Source: Schlesneria sp. (GTDB lineage: Bacteria > Planctomycetota > Planctomycetia > Planctomycetales > Planctomycetaceae). Taken from it: DNA of 41,175 bases. The position numbers and the translations under genes are program-made. Shown here piece by piece: positions 23,749 to 33,105 of this stretch. The notes below the pieces were generated by a model. It did not search any database, was not told the DNA's origin, and saw nothing but the letters and a program-made list of their open reading frames with translations. Location of the stretch: contig JAQGHU010000034.1 in the NCBI GenBank assembly GCA_028291515.1, positions 1 through 41,175 of the forward strand. Direction: 5' to 3'. Each line of letters opens with the position of its first letter. The stretch's first letter is position 1.

Positions 23749-26700
23749 ATGCAAACTGCTACGATCGCGTTTCGTGGGTGGATCGCCTGTTTGGTCCTGG
23801 CGATTTCGGTCTCTGTCTTTGCCGACGACGATCTGTTGGGGCCGATCGATGTGGCTGAGAAGCCTGCGGATGCCAAGCTGCTGGTCTGGCACCGTGACTT
23901 GGCTTCGGCCGTGGAAGAAGCTCGTCGACGTAAGACTTCAATCCTGGTGCGCGTCGGGGCGGATTGGTGTGGCTGGTGCAAGCGTTTGGATAAGGAGATC
24001 GTGCGGCCGACTGTGCAAAAGGAATTGACGGGATGGACGTTGGTCTTGCTGGATGCCGACGAGGATGCTGAAGAAGTGCGACGACTGCGCGTCGGGCCGA
24101 TTCCGGCTCTGCGCGTACTCAACTCGGCAGGGCAGCCGGTGCGGACCCATGATGGCTTTCTCCCGGCGGACGAACTGATTCGGTGGTTGCGAGGCGAAGA
24201 TGCCGAGCCACCGACCGAGATGGTGGAAGATGTTCGCGAGGTTCCGGAACTGAGTGAATCGACATTGGCGGAACTCGCCAAGCTGTTGGCTCATCGCGAT
24301 GCGACGGTTCGCGAAGCGGCCGTGCGTCGACTGGCGGTGAATAAGGGGTTGGCAGGGCCGGGGGTCGCGGAGGTCTTTATTCGTGGCAAGCTGGGGGCGC
24401 GGCTGGCCGCGCTGGACCTGCTGGTCGACTGGCAAGCTCCTGTGGCGGATCTTGATCCCTGGCGGCCTCAAACAATCACCGCCGAACGGTTGCAGGAATT
24501 GGAGGAATGGGCGGCGAAACTGTCAGACGACGCAGAAAAAGCGGAGCCGAAGGCAGAGCCGTTGACGGAACAACAACTCTCGGAAGCGAAGTCTGAGATT
24601 GCTCGGATCGTGACGGCAGATGTCGCGGAAATGGAGGCCAGCGGGGCTCGCTTGGCTCGCTTTGGAGATCGACTGTTGCCATTGGTGCAGGAGCAGCGAG
24701 AGCTGGCAATGTCCGATCAAGAACGCGAACGACTCGATTGGTTGCGGTATCGCCTGGTGGCATCTGACACATTAGTCTTGAAATGGCCGGGTGGACTCAT
24801 GCGGCTGGTTGCGACCGATGCGAAGACTCGGCGTGATGCCGCAAGCGAGCTGGCGGCGCTGGTGACTCACGGCGACGAATCGTTGCTGATCGAACTGTTC
24901 GGGCATCCCGATTCGTTGGTGCGCGAACTCAGCCTGAAGGCCTTGCACGACGTTGGCGGTCAGCGAGCGGCGACTGAGCTATCGCGGCTACTGGCTGACC
25001 CCGAGCCGAATGTTCGCGCGGCGGTGTTGAAGCAGATGGCCGAGAGTCCCTCGGCGAAACTAGTCCCTCAGATTGCCAAATACATTGCGGGTGAAACCGA
25101 TCCCGATTTGATCGTCCATGCCGCGCGATTGTTGCGAGAAGTGAAGAACAAAGAGGCGTTGGAATGCTTGATCACATTGTTTCAACACGCGAACTGGCAA
25201 GTGCGTGCCGAGGCGGCCGAAGCGGTTGGCGAATGTGTTTCTGATCGCAATTCTGGTCAACAGGAGATTGAGGCCGAAGCGAAGGCCGATGCATTCGGAG
25301 CCTTGTTGGAATTGCTGAAGGATAGTGACGGCTTTGTCGTCAGTCGAGCGGTGCTGGCCTTCAAGGGGAGCGACTTTGCGATCGCTGCCAATCCACTGGC
25401 GAAGGCGGCGGAGCAACACCCTGAACTGGCGACCGTCGTTTCTGAGGCATTGGTTTCGGGATCGAAGATGCAGCAGAAAGGGGCACCGATTCTGGAAGGG
25501 TGGCTGACGCATCCCAGCGACGGTCTGCGAGCCGCAGCGGTTCGCGCATTGCATCATGCCGGTCAACTCGATGGCGAGACCCAGTTGATCGCGGCGCTGG
25601 CCGATTCCAGCGACAAAGTTCGAACGGCCGCGGCGAACATGTTGTTGCAGGTCTGTGACTCCGAGCGTCCCGTGATCACTCGCACGAAAGACAATGCCGA
25701 CGCCGAAAAGGGATCGCCTTACGAGGAGTGGTTATCAGAATTCAAATCGGGTCAACGATCGAAGTGGTTGGACAAGGCCATCGAGCCGTTGAAAAAGATG
25801 ACCGAATCCGCGTCGACCACCGAGCGAATCGACGCCGGACTGGTACTTGTGGCATTGGGCGTGGAGGGGGCTCTGGACCCATTGTTAGAGCTTGCGGCGC
25901 GCGAACCGATGACTGTCGTACAGGTTGCGGAATCGCTGAAATGGTTGCCATGGGCCGATCGCGAGAAGAGCTTCAATCAGTTGAAGGCGCTCGTTGCCGA
26001 TCAGGAATCGCTGGGGCGGCTGTGCCTAGAACTTATCGCTTTGCGCGATGTTCGCGCCAAGAACCTGTTGTGGGAGGTCCTGGCGGCCGAGCGGGTGGAT
26101 GTAGCACTCGCTCAGGCAGTGCACGGGTGCCTGCTGCAGGCTCACGGACTGTCAATGTACAACCATTACTACGATCAAAATGCACCACGAACGCCGATCG
26201 GGTTTGATGCAGCCGAAGTTGCCGCTATGGTGACGAAGTCAGAGCACGAATGGCAGCGCCGGGTGGGGTTGGCGATGCTGCTGCAGTTTGATGTCGAATC
26301 GGCCGTGGCATCGGCCAAGGTCGTCATGAGCGATGAGAAAGCTCCTCGCTCACTGCGAGTCGACGCCTTTATCGCGACCTTGATTGGCGATGAACCAGCA
26401 GCGGCGCGCGCGACGGCGATTGCAATGTTGACCGAGCAAAACGAACTGTTTGCACCGACCACCATCGCATTCCTGACGACTCATCGGACGCTGACCGCAT
26501 TTGCTGATGGTCACTTTCATCTTCCTGCCGAAGTGGCGCTGCATACTGAGGGGGCTGGCAGCAATGATTTGCTCAAGTTGCTGAAGCCAGAACAACTGAG
26601 GCCGTATCAACAGAGTAGTAATCTACCGACAGCGGCGCGGGCCAGCTATTTGATGGCGATGCTGGGTGATCCCAGCGGACTGGATCGGCTGCTCGATTAC

Positions 26701-26934
26701 TGGAAGCAGATGAAATCGGACGACGAATGGAACAAGCTGGCCTATGAGGCGATCTCGGCTGGCGACGACTCCAGGTATGTCCCGATCCTCGAGCAGATCT
26801 ATGAGACGTTTCATAAAGAGGAATCGCATCTGATGCGGGATTTCTACTGGTCGATCCGGACGATGCACGGTCCCGAGATTTTGAAGCTCCGGAAGCGAAT
26901 CCGAGACGAAGTCGGTATGGATCAACTTCGTTAA
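23749..26934 (+). CDS. Thioredoxin-like protein with long HEAT-repeat array
   Basis: A 1061-residue exported protein: signal peptide at residues 1-25 (WIACLVLAISVSVFA), then a thioredoxin fold at about 45-150 with the active site ADWCGWCKRL (Cys74, Cys77) and the cis-proline region VGPIPALRV. The remaining 900 residues are largely alpha-helical HEAT/Armadillo-like repeats (ELAKLLAHRDATVREAAVRRLAVNKG; LSRLLADPEPNVRAAVLKQM; GWLTHPSDGLRAAAVRAL; ALADSSDKVRTAAANMLLQ). WCGWC thioredoxins of this type are extracytoplasmic in planctomycetes. ATG 23749 lies one base after the cytochrome stop with AAGGA overlapping the end of that gene; ATG 23740 is the alternative. The open frame begins much further upstream, inside the cytochrome gene, and is ignored. 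Redox role with the cytochrome is inferred from coupling. Confidence 0.82.
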   Translation: MQTATIAFRGWIACLVLAISVSVFADDDLLGPIDVAEKPADAKLLVWHRDLASAVEEARRRKTSILVRVGADWCGWCKRLDKEIVRPTVQKELTGWTLVLLDADEDAEEVRRLRVGPIPALRVLNSAGQPVRTHDGFLPADELIRWLRGEDAEPPTEMVEDVREVPELSESTLAELAKLLAHRDATVREAAVRRLAVNKGLAGPGVAEVFIRGKLGARLAALDLLVDWQAPVADLDPWRPQTITAERLQELEEWAAKLSDDAEKAEPKAEPLTEQQLSEAKSEIARIVTADVAEMEASGARLARFGDRLLPLVQEQRELAMSDQERERLDWLRYRLVASDTLVLKWPGGLMRLVATDAKTRRDAASELAALVTHGDESLLIELFGHPDSLVRELSLKALHDVGGQRAATELSRLLADPEPNVRAAVLKQMAESPSAKLVPQIAKYIAGETDPDLIVHAARLLREVKNKEALECLITLFQHANWQVRAEAAEAVGECVSDRNSGQQEIEAEAKADAFGALLELLKDSDGFVVSRAVLAFKGSDFAIAANPLAKAAEQHPELATVVSEALVSGSKMQQKGAPILEGWLTHPSDGLRAAAVRALHHAGQLDGETQLIAALADSSDKVRTAAANMLLQVCDSERPVITRTKDNADAEKGSPYEEWLSEFKSGQRSKWLDKAIEPLKKMTESASTTERIDAGLVLVALGVEGALDPLLELAAREPMTVVQVAESLKWLPWADREKSFNQLKALVADQESLGRLCLELIALRDVRAKNLLWEVLAAERVDVALAQAVHGCLLQAHGLSMYNHYYDQNAPRTPIGFDAAEVAAMVTKSEHEWQRRVGLAMLLQFDVESAVASAKVVMSDEKAPRSLRVDAFIATLIGDEPAAARATAIAMLTEQNELFAPTTIAFLTTHRTLTAFADGHFHLPAEVALHTEGAGSNDLLKLLKPEQLRPYQQSSNLPTAARASYLMAMLGDPSGLDRLLDYWKQMKSDDEWNKLAYEAISAGDDSRYVPILEQIYETFHKEESHLMRDFYWSIRTMHGPEILKLRKRIRDEVGMDQLR

Positions 26935-27001
26935 TGCAGATCCGCAGCCAACTGAACGTCACTTCACAGAACTTCCGTTCCCTGTCGCGAGAGGTCGTCC
27001 G

Positions 27002-27916
27002 ATGCATCGTGTTTTGTTCATTGTGGCGGCGCTGTGTCTGGCCGGTCTTCCGCTGGTGTCCCTTCAGGCCCAGGAGCCTGCGACCGGGACGGGAATTCAG
27101 GCGAGCGGCATGGCGACGATCGAGCGGCCTGCGGAAGTGATGCGGATGCAGGTCGAGATCCTGGCGAAGTCTGCCAAAGATCTGCCGGACGCATTGGCCA
27201 AGCTGAGAACTCGACGAACCAAAGTGGAGAAGGTGCTGGAGTCATTAGGGGCGGACAAGAAAGCGATCGCGTTCGGCGAGTTGCGAATCGATGAATCTCA
27301 AGATGCAAATCTTGCTCGGATGGAGATGATGATGCACCAACGATTGTCGCAACGAGGCAAAAAGCCGACCAAAGAAGTTGTCGCAAAGCCGGTTCGAGTG
27401 GCCATGCGATTGACGGCGGAATGGCGGCTGAAAGAGGGCGACGCGACCTCGCAGCTGCTGGAGTCCAAGAAGCTGCAGGATGCCATCAAGGCTGCGGATT
27501 TGGCGGGGGTGAAAGAGACGGAAGAGCAGACTGCTGAAGAGGCGGAAATCGCGGAGGAAATGGAAGAGCCAGTCAATAATTGGGGCGGGCAGAACCAGGC
27601 GAAACCAGGGGAACCGCAGTTCACGTTCGCGGCGAAGATTCCGGCCGCAGATCGCGAAAAGGCGATGGCGGACGCCTTTCGTAAAGCTCGGACTGAAGCC
27701 GAACAACTCGCCAAGGCGGCAGAGGTCGGGCTAGGTCGACTGCAAAGTATGCAGGCCACTTTATTTCCCGATCCTGAAAACTTCGAAATCTATCGCCAGT
27801 ATGGATCTCAATATCGCAGTCATTCCGACGACGCGGAAGGTTATGACGCGACGGGTCCCAAGCCGGGAATGTTGAAGTTGCGGGTTGGAGTGACTGTGTC
27901 GTTCGTGATCAAGTAG
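27002..27916 (+). CDS. SIMPL (DUF541) domain protein
   Basis: A 304-residue exported protein: signal peptide to about residue 24 (LPLVSLQAQ), then a SIMPL/DUF541 domain starting GIQASGMATIERPAEVMRMQVEI. The usual domain is interrupted in the middle by a charged insert (EETEEQTAEEAEIAEEMEE region, written here with gaps) and resumes with FAAKIPAADREKAMADAFRKART...AEQLAKAAEVGLGRLQSM and the final strand MLKLRVGVTVSFVIK. SIMPL proteins are periplasmic or surface proteins of poorly known function (BP26 of Brucella forms ring-shaped oligomers). The ATG has GAGAGG upstream and lies 67 bp after the thioredoxin-HEAT gene. A terminator was not found; the hairpin at 27969-27988 may contribute. Confidence 0.8.
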   Translation: MHRVLFIVAALCLAGLPLVSLQAQEPATGTGIQASGMATIERPAEVMRMQVEILAKSAKDLPDALAKLRTRRTKVEKVLESLGADKKAIAFGELRIDESQDANLARMEMMMHQRLSQRGKKPTKEVVAKPVRVAMRLTAEWRLKEGDATSQLLESKKLQDAIKAADLAGVKETEEQTAEEAEIAEEMEEPVNNWGGQNQAKPGEPQFTFAAKIPAADREKAMADAFRKARTEAEQLAKAAEVGLGRLQSMQATLFPDPENFEIYRQYGSQYRSHSDDAEGYDATGPKPGMLKLRVGVTVSFVIK

Positions 27917-27968
27917 CGCGAGAATTCGCTCAATCGCGTCGTTGGTAACACTATTTAGCCAAAACTAT

Positions 27969-28003
27969 TTCGGTTACGGCAAACCGAACTAAGGCTATTG
28001 ACA
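27969..28003 (+). promoter_or_regulatory. Hairpin and TTGACA element before the DUF1559 gene
   Basis: TTCGGTT (27969-27975) pairs with AACCGAA (27982-27988) across a 6-base loop; ten bases later is a perfect TTGACA (27998-28003). No good -10 box is found at the right distance (TTAGGG at 17 bp). The combination suggests an own promoter for the gene at 28075, possibly using another sigma factor, and perhaps weak termination of the SIMPL gene. Confidence 0.35.
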
Positions 28004-28074
28004 ATCATCACATAGAAATCTTAGGGTGGACGCCCCTGTCTTTATCATTCCCACTATTTCCGGGGAGGAACATC

Positions 28075-29001
<927 letters not shown>

Positions 29002-29036
29002 TCGCCCAGCATCGCCCTGTTGAACAGCTAAGAATG

Positions 29037-29076
29037 AAAAAGCCTTGTGTCCATCACGGACACAAGGCTTTTTTTT
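29037..29076 (+). terminator. Strong Rho-independent terminator
   Basis: A 12-bp perfect stem (AGCCTTGTGTCC with GGACACAAGGCT, loop ATCAC) preceded by AAAA and followed by a run of seven T. It lies 36 bp after the DUF1559 stop codon. Confidence 0.92.
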
Positions 29077-29150
29077 GGCGAAATCAGCTAGGTAGGGTTA
29101 CTGCCAAATCGGACTATTCACCGGCCGGTCAGCTACTCAATAGCGGCTTC

Positions 29151-29284
29151 CGTCATTCCCGCGCAGGCGGGAATCCAGTCGTTCGGCAGTGATCGGCACC
29201 TGATCATCTCGGGACAAGCGTCCTTACTTCCTGTCTCGACACCGTCGAGCAACTTGCTGGATTCCCGCCTGCGCGGGAATGACG
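29151..29284. repeat. Paired ATTCCC/GGGAAT inverted-repeat element, copy 3
   Basis: Arms of 28 bp at 29151-29178 and 29257-29284 are perfect reverse complements, 78 bp apart, identical to the arms of copy 1. It lies between the converging DUF1559 gene (with its own terminator at 29037) and the aminotransferase gene, whose stop is at 29300. Confidence 0.93.
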
Positions 29285-29299
29285 GAGTCGAGCAAATCG

Positions 29300-30535
29300 T
29301 TATGCCGCCGGAGCTGCATCGATCTTCAGGCAGGTTTGGATCTGGCGAACCGCTTGTCGCAGACGCTGGCTGTTTTCGACGATGGCCAGCCGCAGATAAC
29401 CTTCACCCTCTTCACCGAACCCGCGGCCGGGGCTGACGGCGACGCCACCTTCCTGCAGCAACTTCATCGAGAAATCGATCGATCCCATCTGAGCCCATGG
29501 TTCTGGAATCCGAGCCCAGACGAACATGCCGGCCTTCGGTTTTTCGACATCCCAGCCGATGCGGTTCAACCCTTCCACCAGGGCATCGCGGCGGATCTGG
29601 TATTCCTTGGCGATCTCATCGACGGCTGGTTCGCAGTTTCGCATCGCGATGATCGCGGCGATTTGTGCTGCCTGGAAGATCCCGTAGTCGTAGTAGCCCT
29701 TGATCGTCGCGAGGGCTCGCACCATTTCGCGGTTGCCCGAGCAGAAGCCGATGCGCCAGCCAGCCATGCTGAAGCCCTTGCTCATCGTTGTCAGTTCGAC
29801 ACCGACATCGATCGCACCCTCCGACGCCAAGAAGCTGGGAGCCTGATAGCCATCGAAGCAGATGTCCGCGTAGGCGAAATCGCTGATGACCAGGAACTTG
29901 TACTTCTTAGCCAGCGCGACCAGATCGTCAAAGAACTTCTGTTCGATGCAGGTTCCCGATGGATTGTGCGGGAAGTTGGCGACGACCAGCTTTGGCTTCG
30001 GGTACAGATGCTCGCAAGTGTAGGCAACGTTCCGCAGGAATTCGGAAGGATCCCGCACGTCGAGCGCAATCACGTTGCCCGACGCGAGCATCACCGAATA
30101 CGCGTGAATGGGGAACGTGGGGGCCGGGACGATCGCGGTATCGCCGGGACCCATCAGCGCCAGGCACATGTGACTGAACGCCTCTTTGCTTCCCAGGCAG
30201 GCGATGACTTCATCGTCGCCGTTCAGCTTGACTCCGTACTTTCGGTCGTATCGCTTGGCGACTTCGCGACGCAGGCTGGCGATGCCGTTGGCGACGGAAT
30301 AACGGTGGTTCTTGGGATCGAGCAGCGCTTCCGTCATCTTTTCGGTGATCTGGGCGTCCGGGGCATCGGTGGGATTGCCCATACCCAGGTCGATCACGTC
30401 GACGCCCGCAACGCGCTGCTGGTACTTCAGCTTGTTGATTTTGCCGAACAGATAGGGGGGCAGACGCTTCAGGCGATCGGCCACCGAGATGGAAAATGGA
30501 TTGTCGGAAAACGGGATTTCGGATTCGTTACGCAT
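29300..30535 (-). CDS. alaC: Class I/II aminotransferase, AlaC-like
   Basis: A 411-residue PLP enzyme closely resembling E. coli AlaC, the glutamate-pyruvate aminotransferase that makes alanine; LL-diaminopimelate aminotransferases are near relatives. Shared blocks are [50 protein letters not shown] (Asn191), [13 protein letters not shown] (Asp219, Tyr222), the PLP lysine Lys253 in [14 protein letters not shown], and [18 protein letters not shown]. The start at 30535 has GAGAG upstream; the open frame continues to 30757 but the additional 74 residues are basic and unlike the family. The complementary strand carries a long frame that is an artefact. It probably forms a unit with, or lies just downstream of, the parvulin gene. 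Confidence 0.9.
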   Translation of the reverse strand: MRNESEIPFSDNPFSISVADRLKRLPPYLFGKINKLKYQQRVAGVDVIDLGMGNPTDAPDAQITEKMTEALLDPKNHRYSVANGIASLRREVAKRYDRKYGVKLNGDDEVIACLGSKEAFSHMCLALMGPGDTAIVPAPTFPIHAYSVMLASGNVIALDVRDPSEFLRNVAYTCEHLYPKPKLVVANFPHNPSGTCIEQKFFDDLVALAKKYKFLVISDFAYADICFDGYQAPSFLASEGAIDVGVELTTMSKGFSMAGWRIGFCSGNREMVRALATIKGYYDYGIFQAAQIAAIIAMRNCEPAVDEIAKEYQIRRDALVEGLNRIGWDVEKPKAGMFVWARIPEPWAQMGSIDFSMKLLQEGGVAVSPGRGFGEEGEGYLRLAIVENSQRLRQAVRQIQTCLKIDAAPAA

Positions 30536-30688
30536 CAGCGTCTCTCGTTCGGTTCGTCCAAAGGGGATGGGGACTTCGCCTGATTGTATCGGCGTGATTC
30601 TATCAGACAGTGAATTCTGTCGAAAGTTCGGTCTGGCCGCCGAGGGCGGGCTATTGACTGGAACTGAAAATCGGCAGGTCAAACGCAG

Positions 30689-30723
30689 CACGGCGCGTTG
30701 CCGGATTTCCGCAACGCGCCGTG
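30689..30723. terminator. Strong hairpin between the parvulin and aminotransferase genes
   Basis: A 13-bp perfect GC-rich stem (CACGGCGCGTTGC at 30689-30701 with GCAACGCGCCGTG at 30711-30723, 9-base loop). It lies 54 bp after the parvulin gene's stop on the minus strand. There is no run of T, so it may be a processing or stability element, or a repeat, instead of a true terminator. Confidence 0.5.
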
Positions 30724-30776
30724 GGAGAGTTCTGCGCCAGCGAACGTCGTGAGACATTCAAGCTGTTCGGTCGCGA

Positions 30777-31895
30777 TCAGTTACGAGCAGCCCGAGGTGG
30801 GGCACCGGTCGTCGTTGGCGGCTTGGCCGTGCGTGGTTGACCTGCACCAGCGGGTGAAACGGCATCGCCAGGGCCAGCCTGGCCACTCACTGGGACCACA
30901 GTGCCGGGGCCGGTTGTCGTCTGTGCGATGTAGTTGTCGACGCGAGTCTGTTCCTTGATCTTCTTGAAGGTTTCGCCGACCGCCTGCTGGGTCTTGGATT
31001 CCTTCAACTCGTCGTACAGAGCGTCGCGAACTTCTTCGATGTCGGTCACGACTGGCGTCGTGCGACCTTCGCACTTCAGGATGACATAGCGTCCCTGGCT
31101 GAGTTCGATCACGCCCGAGACATCGCCTTCCTTCAATCCGAAGGCAGCTTTTTCCAGGTTTTCGGCACCGGTATAACGTGGAATCGGGGGAACCTGTCCA
31201 CCCAAAGCACGGCTGTTTGGGTCGATCGAATGGTCCTGAGCCAGCTTTTCGAAGTTTTCTGGATTCTTGCGAACCTGTTCCCAGACTTCGTTCGCTCGAC
31301 GGAGGTTATCGAGCATGATCACGCGCGCTTTGACGCGTTCGCCATAATTGCGATCGAACGACTTCTGGATATCCACTTCGGCGATGTCGACCGTTTCGCC
31401 AGCCAGCTTCTTCAGGGCCAGCATCGGCCAGATGACGCTGGTGCGGTACTGCATCGGGCTGATCTGGCGTTCGCTTTGCAACATCTGCAGGTACTGGTTG
31501 ACATCAAGCTTGAATCGCAGGGCAATGCGAGCGATTTCCGCCGAAACTTCTTGTTCGGTGACGGTGATGTTCTCTTTTTCGCAGGCCTTCAGGATGATCG
31601 TGCGATGGATCATGTCGTCGAGTACTTCGCGGCCGTAACGCGAGACGCATTCCTTGGCGAGCGCCTCGTAGCTGATCGTTTCGTTGCCCACTTTGGCCAT
31701 CGGACGGGGTGACTGAGCTGCACCACCGACGCGGGCGGTTCCCGCAGTTCCATCAGCAGCCTGACCAGCGGGAGCGCGGAAGTGCTGCATCAGCAGACCG
31801 CTGGCGACGACAGCCATGGCCGCACCACCAAAGATCCAAATGATTCGTCGTTTGGGCTTCGCGTTGTTCGCCGTGACTTGCGTCCCTGCAGTCAT
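30777..31895 (-). CDS. Peptidylprolyl isomerase (parvulin/SurA-like), membrane-anchored
   Basis: A 372-residue foldase. A TM or uncleaved signal anchor spans about residues 18-36 (IIWIFGGAAMAVVASGLLM). Residues 65-180 form a SurA-type N-terminal helical domain (MIHRTIILKACEKENITVTEQEVSAEI; GMFK-like SPMQYRTSVIWPMLALKKL). Residues 187-280 are the parvulin domain (RVIMLDNLRRANEVWEQV, FEKLAQDHSIDPNSRALGGQ, FGLKEGDVSGVIELSQGRYVILK). A Pro/Gly/Thr-rich tail ends the protein. It should isomerise prolyl bonds or chaperone exported proteins outside the cytoplasmic membrane. ATG 31895 has GGGAGAG upstream; an upstream ATG at 31949 is less likely. Confidence 0.87.
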   Translation of the reverse strand: MTAGTQVTANNAKPKRRIIWIFGGAAMAVVASGLLMQHFRAPAGQAADGTAGTARVGGAAQSPRPMAKVGNETISYEALAKECVSRYGREVLDDMIHRTIILKACEKENITVTEQEVSAEIARIALRFKLDVNQYLQMLQSERQISPMQYRTSVIWPMLALKKLAGETVDIAEVDIQKSFDRNYGERVKARVIMLDNLRRANEVWEQVRKNPENFEKLAQDHSIDPNSRALGGQVPPIPRYTGAENLEKAAFGLKEGDVSGVIELSQGRYVILKCEGRTTPVVTDIEEVRDALYDELKESKTQQAVGETFKKIKEQTRVDNYIAQTTTGPGTVVPVSGQAGPGDAVSPAGAGQPRTAKPPTTTGAPPRAARN

Positions 31896-32061
31896 GATAG
31901 ATTCTCTCCCGCTCCGAATTTCCGAACATACCGCGACCATGCCGTCCACGATCGATGGCGCCGGGTTGTAGGAATCGGCAGAAACTGCGTCAAGGGGAGT
32001 TAAGAAGGAGGGACGGGGAGGAGACGCTGCTTTTTTTCTCGTTACTCGTCACTTACAAAAA

Positions 32062-32095
32062 GAAAAAGCCCCGCGAAGGTTCGCAGGGCTTTTTC
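32062..32095. terminator. Terminator downstream of the Cys-rich protein gene
   Basis: GAAAAAGCCC (32062-32071) pairs with GGGCTTTTTC (32086-32095); inside, GCGAA and TTCGC pair with one mismatch between the stems. T and A runs flank both sides. It lies 15 bp beyond the stop of the minus-strand gene at 32110 and would also stop readthrough in the other direction. Confidence 0.8.
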
Positions 32096-32109
32096 TTTTT
32101 GTTCTTCGA

Positions 32110-32625
32110 TCAGTCGTCATAGTCGACAACGATTCGGCCGTTGTGAGTGACGACGTTGACGGCGTACTTGCCGTAGTCGTAGCGAGTCTTGTTGCCGTTG
32201 CGGGTCACGCAGACGTTTGGACAGCCGCAAGCAGGAACGCAGATTTCGACGTTCACGCACGGACGCACGGTGCAGCCGCAGCGATCGCGTGGTGTGCAGG
32301 GATCAGGAACCTGAACGATGATCGGAACAGCACATGGGGCGATGTTGCGAGTCGCGCGGTACTTCACGCACGAAAACAGCGTGGGGTTCGAAACTGTCAC
32401 CACAGGCAACTGGCCGACTGGACCGCTGTACTGAACTTCGTTCGAAAGCGGAGTCGGTGAGCCATTCAGCGGAGCTGGCATCGGCAGATCCGGTGCGTAT
32501 GGCTGAGACAGCAGCGTCGGGCCGCCAAGCGAAGGGGCTCCAAGCGTCGGACCGGTCTGGGCTCCAAACCCGACTGAGGCGACCAGGGCCAAACCAAGAG
32601 TCAAACTGGCACACAAACGATTCAT
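32110..32625 (-). CDS. Secreted cysteine-rich protein, 171 aa
   Basis: An exported protein with a signal peptide (ends SVGFGAQ, about residue 22), a Pro/Gly/Ser-rich stretch, then a region with ten cysteines in about 60 residues including CGC twice (PRDRCGCTVRPC and VPACGCPNVC). The C-terminal 35 residues (YDYGKYAVNVVTHNGRIVVDYDD) look like a short beta domain. The cysteines suggest disulfide cross-linking; planctomycete cell surfaces contain Cys-rich proteins, but this one lacks the known YTV-type repeats as far as I can see. Strong ribosome binding site (AAGGAGTGATGG). Single gene with its own terminator, suggesting good expression. Confidence 0.75.
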   Translation of the reverse strand: MNRLCASLTLGLALVASVGFGAQTGPTLGAPSLGGPTLLSQPYAPDLPMPAPLNGSPTPLSNEVQYSGPVGQLPVVTVSNPTLFSCVKYRATRNIAPCAVPIIVQVPDPCTPRDRCGCTVRPCVNVEICVPACGCPNVCVTRNGNKTRYDYGKYAVNVVTHNGRIVVDYDD

Positions 32626-32989
32626 TCCATCACTCCTTCTCTTGGATCGCGACTTTTATCTCCGTAATCAGCCGCCATCCAGAAACAAACACCAAGAAGA
32701 GCTCCAGTGACTAAGGCCACCAGAACGCTTCATCACAAGTCGATCTTACGATTCGGTGTCACCCGAGTGGTAACGAAAACCGCAAAAAGTCTGTCAACCC
32801 CAAGTGGGGTGTCTCCGGTAGGAATAGTGGCTTACCACGGCGCACACAAGGGCTAGCCTGCAAATTCTCTTTAGTCCCCGTAGATTTACAAATGCTTATT
32901 CCTGCATGGATAATGGGGCTGCAGGCAAAACCATCAACGAACAGAATCAAATGTCGCACGGTACATCTACAGTCACTTCAAAATGCCAA
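32626..32989. other. Gene-free divergent region
   Basis: This stretch between the Cys-rich protein gene (minus) and the heme lipoprotein gene (plus) contains only short frames without ribosome binding sites. A 66-codon minus-strand frame at 32759-32959 has no supporting feature. A small palindrome, ACCCC-AAGT-GGGGT, lies near 32798. It presumably holds promoters and leaders of the two divergent genes. Confidence 0.5.
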
Positions 32990-33018
32990 TTGCGATGACT
33001 GGATAGGTCAAGCATAAT
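32990..33018 (+). promoter_or_regulatory. Candidate promoter for the monoheme lipoprotein gene
   Basis: TTGCGA (32990-32995), a 17-bp spacer, then CATAAT (33013-33018), followed by an AT-containing start region. It lies 88 bp upstream of the ATG at 33106. The match to the housekeeping consensus is 4 of 6 and 5 of 6. Confidence 0.42.
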
Positions 33019-33105
33019 TGGAAATCTGCGGGTTGGTCGCCAAAAAACTGTTTTGGCCGCGAAATCCAAAACACGATGACGACTGCTTCCGAGGGAGATT
33101 CGCAA

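Noticed and set aside
29279-30583. 434-codon plus-strand frame opposite the aminotransferase gene
   Set aside because: It lies wholly antisense to a gene with complete PLP-enzyme motifs; its composition (many Asp/His/Arg) mirrors the complement of that gene's codons, and it has no ribosome binding site.
32759-32959. 66-codon minus-strand ORF in the divergent gap
   Set aside because: No ribosome binding site, no domain or signal pattern, and located where promoters for two divergent genes are expected.
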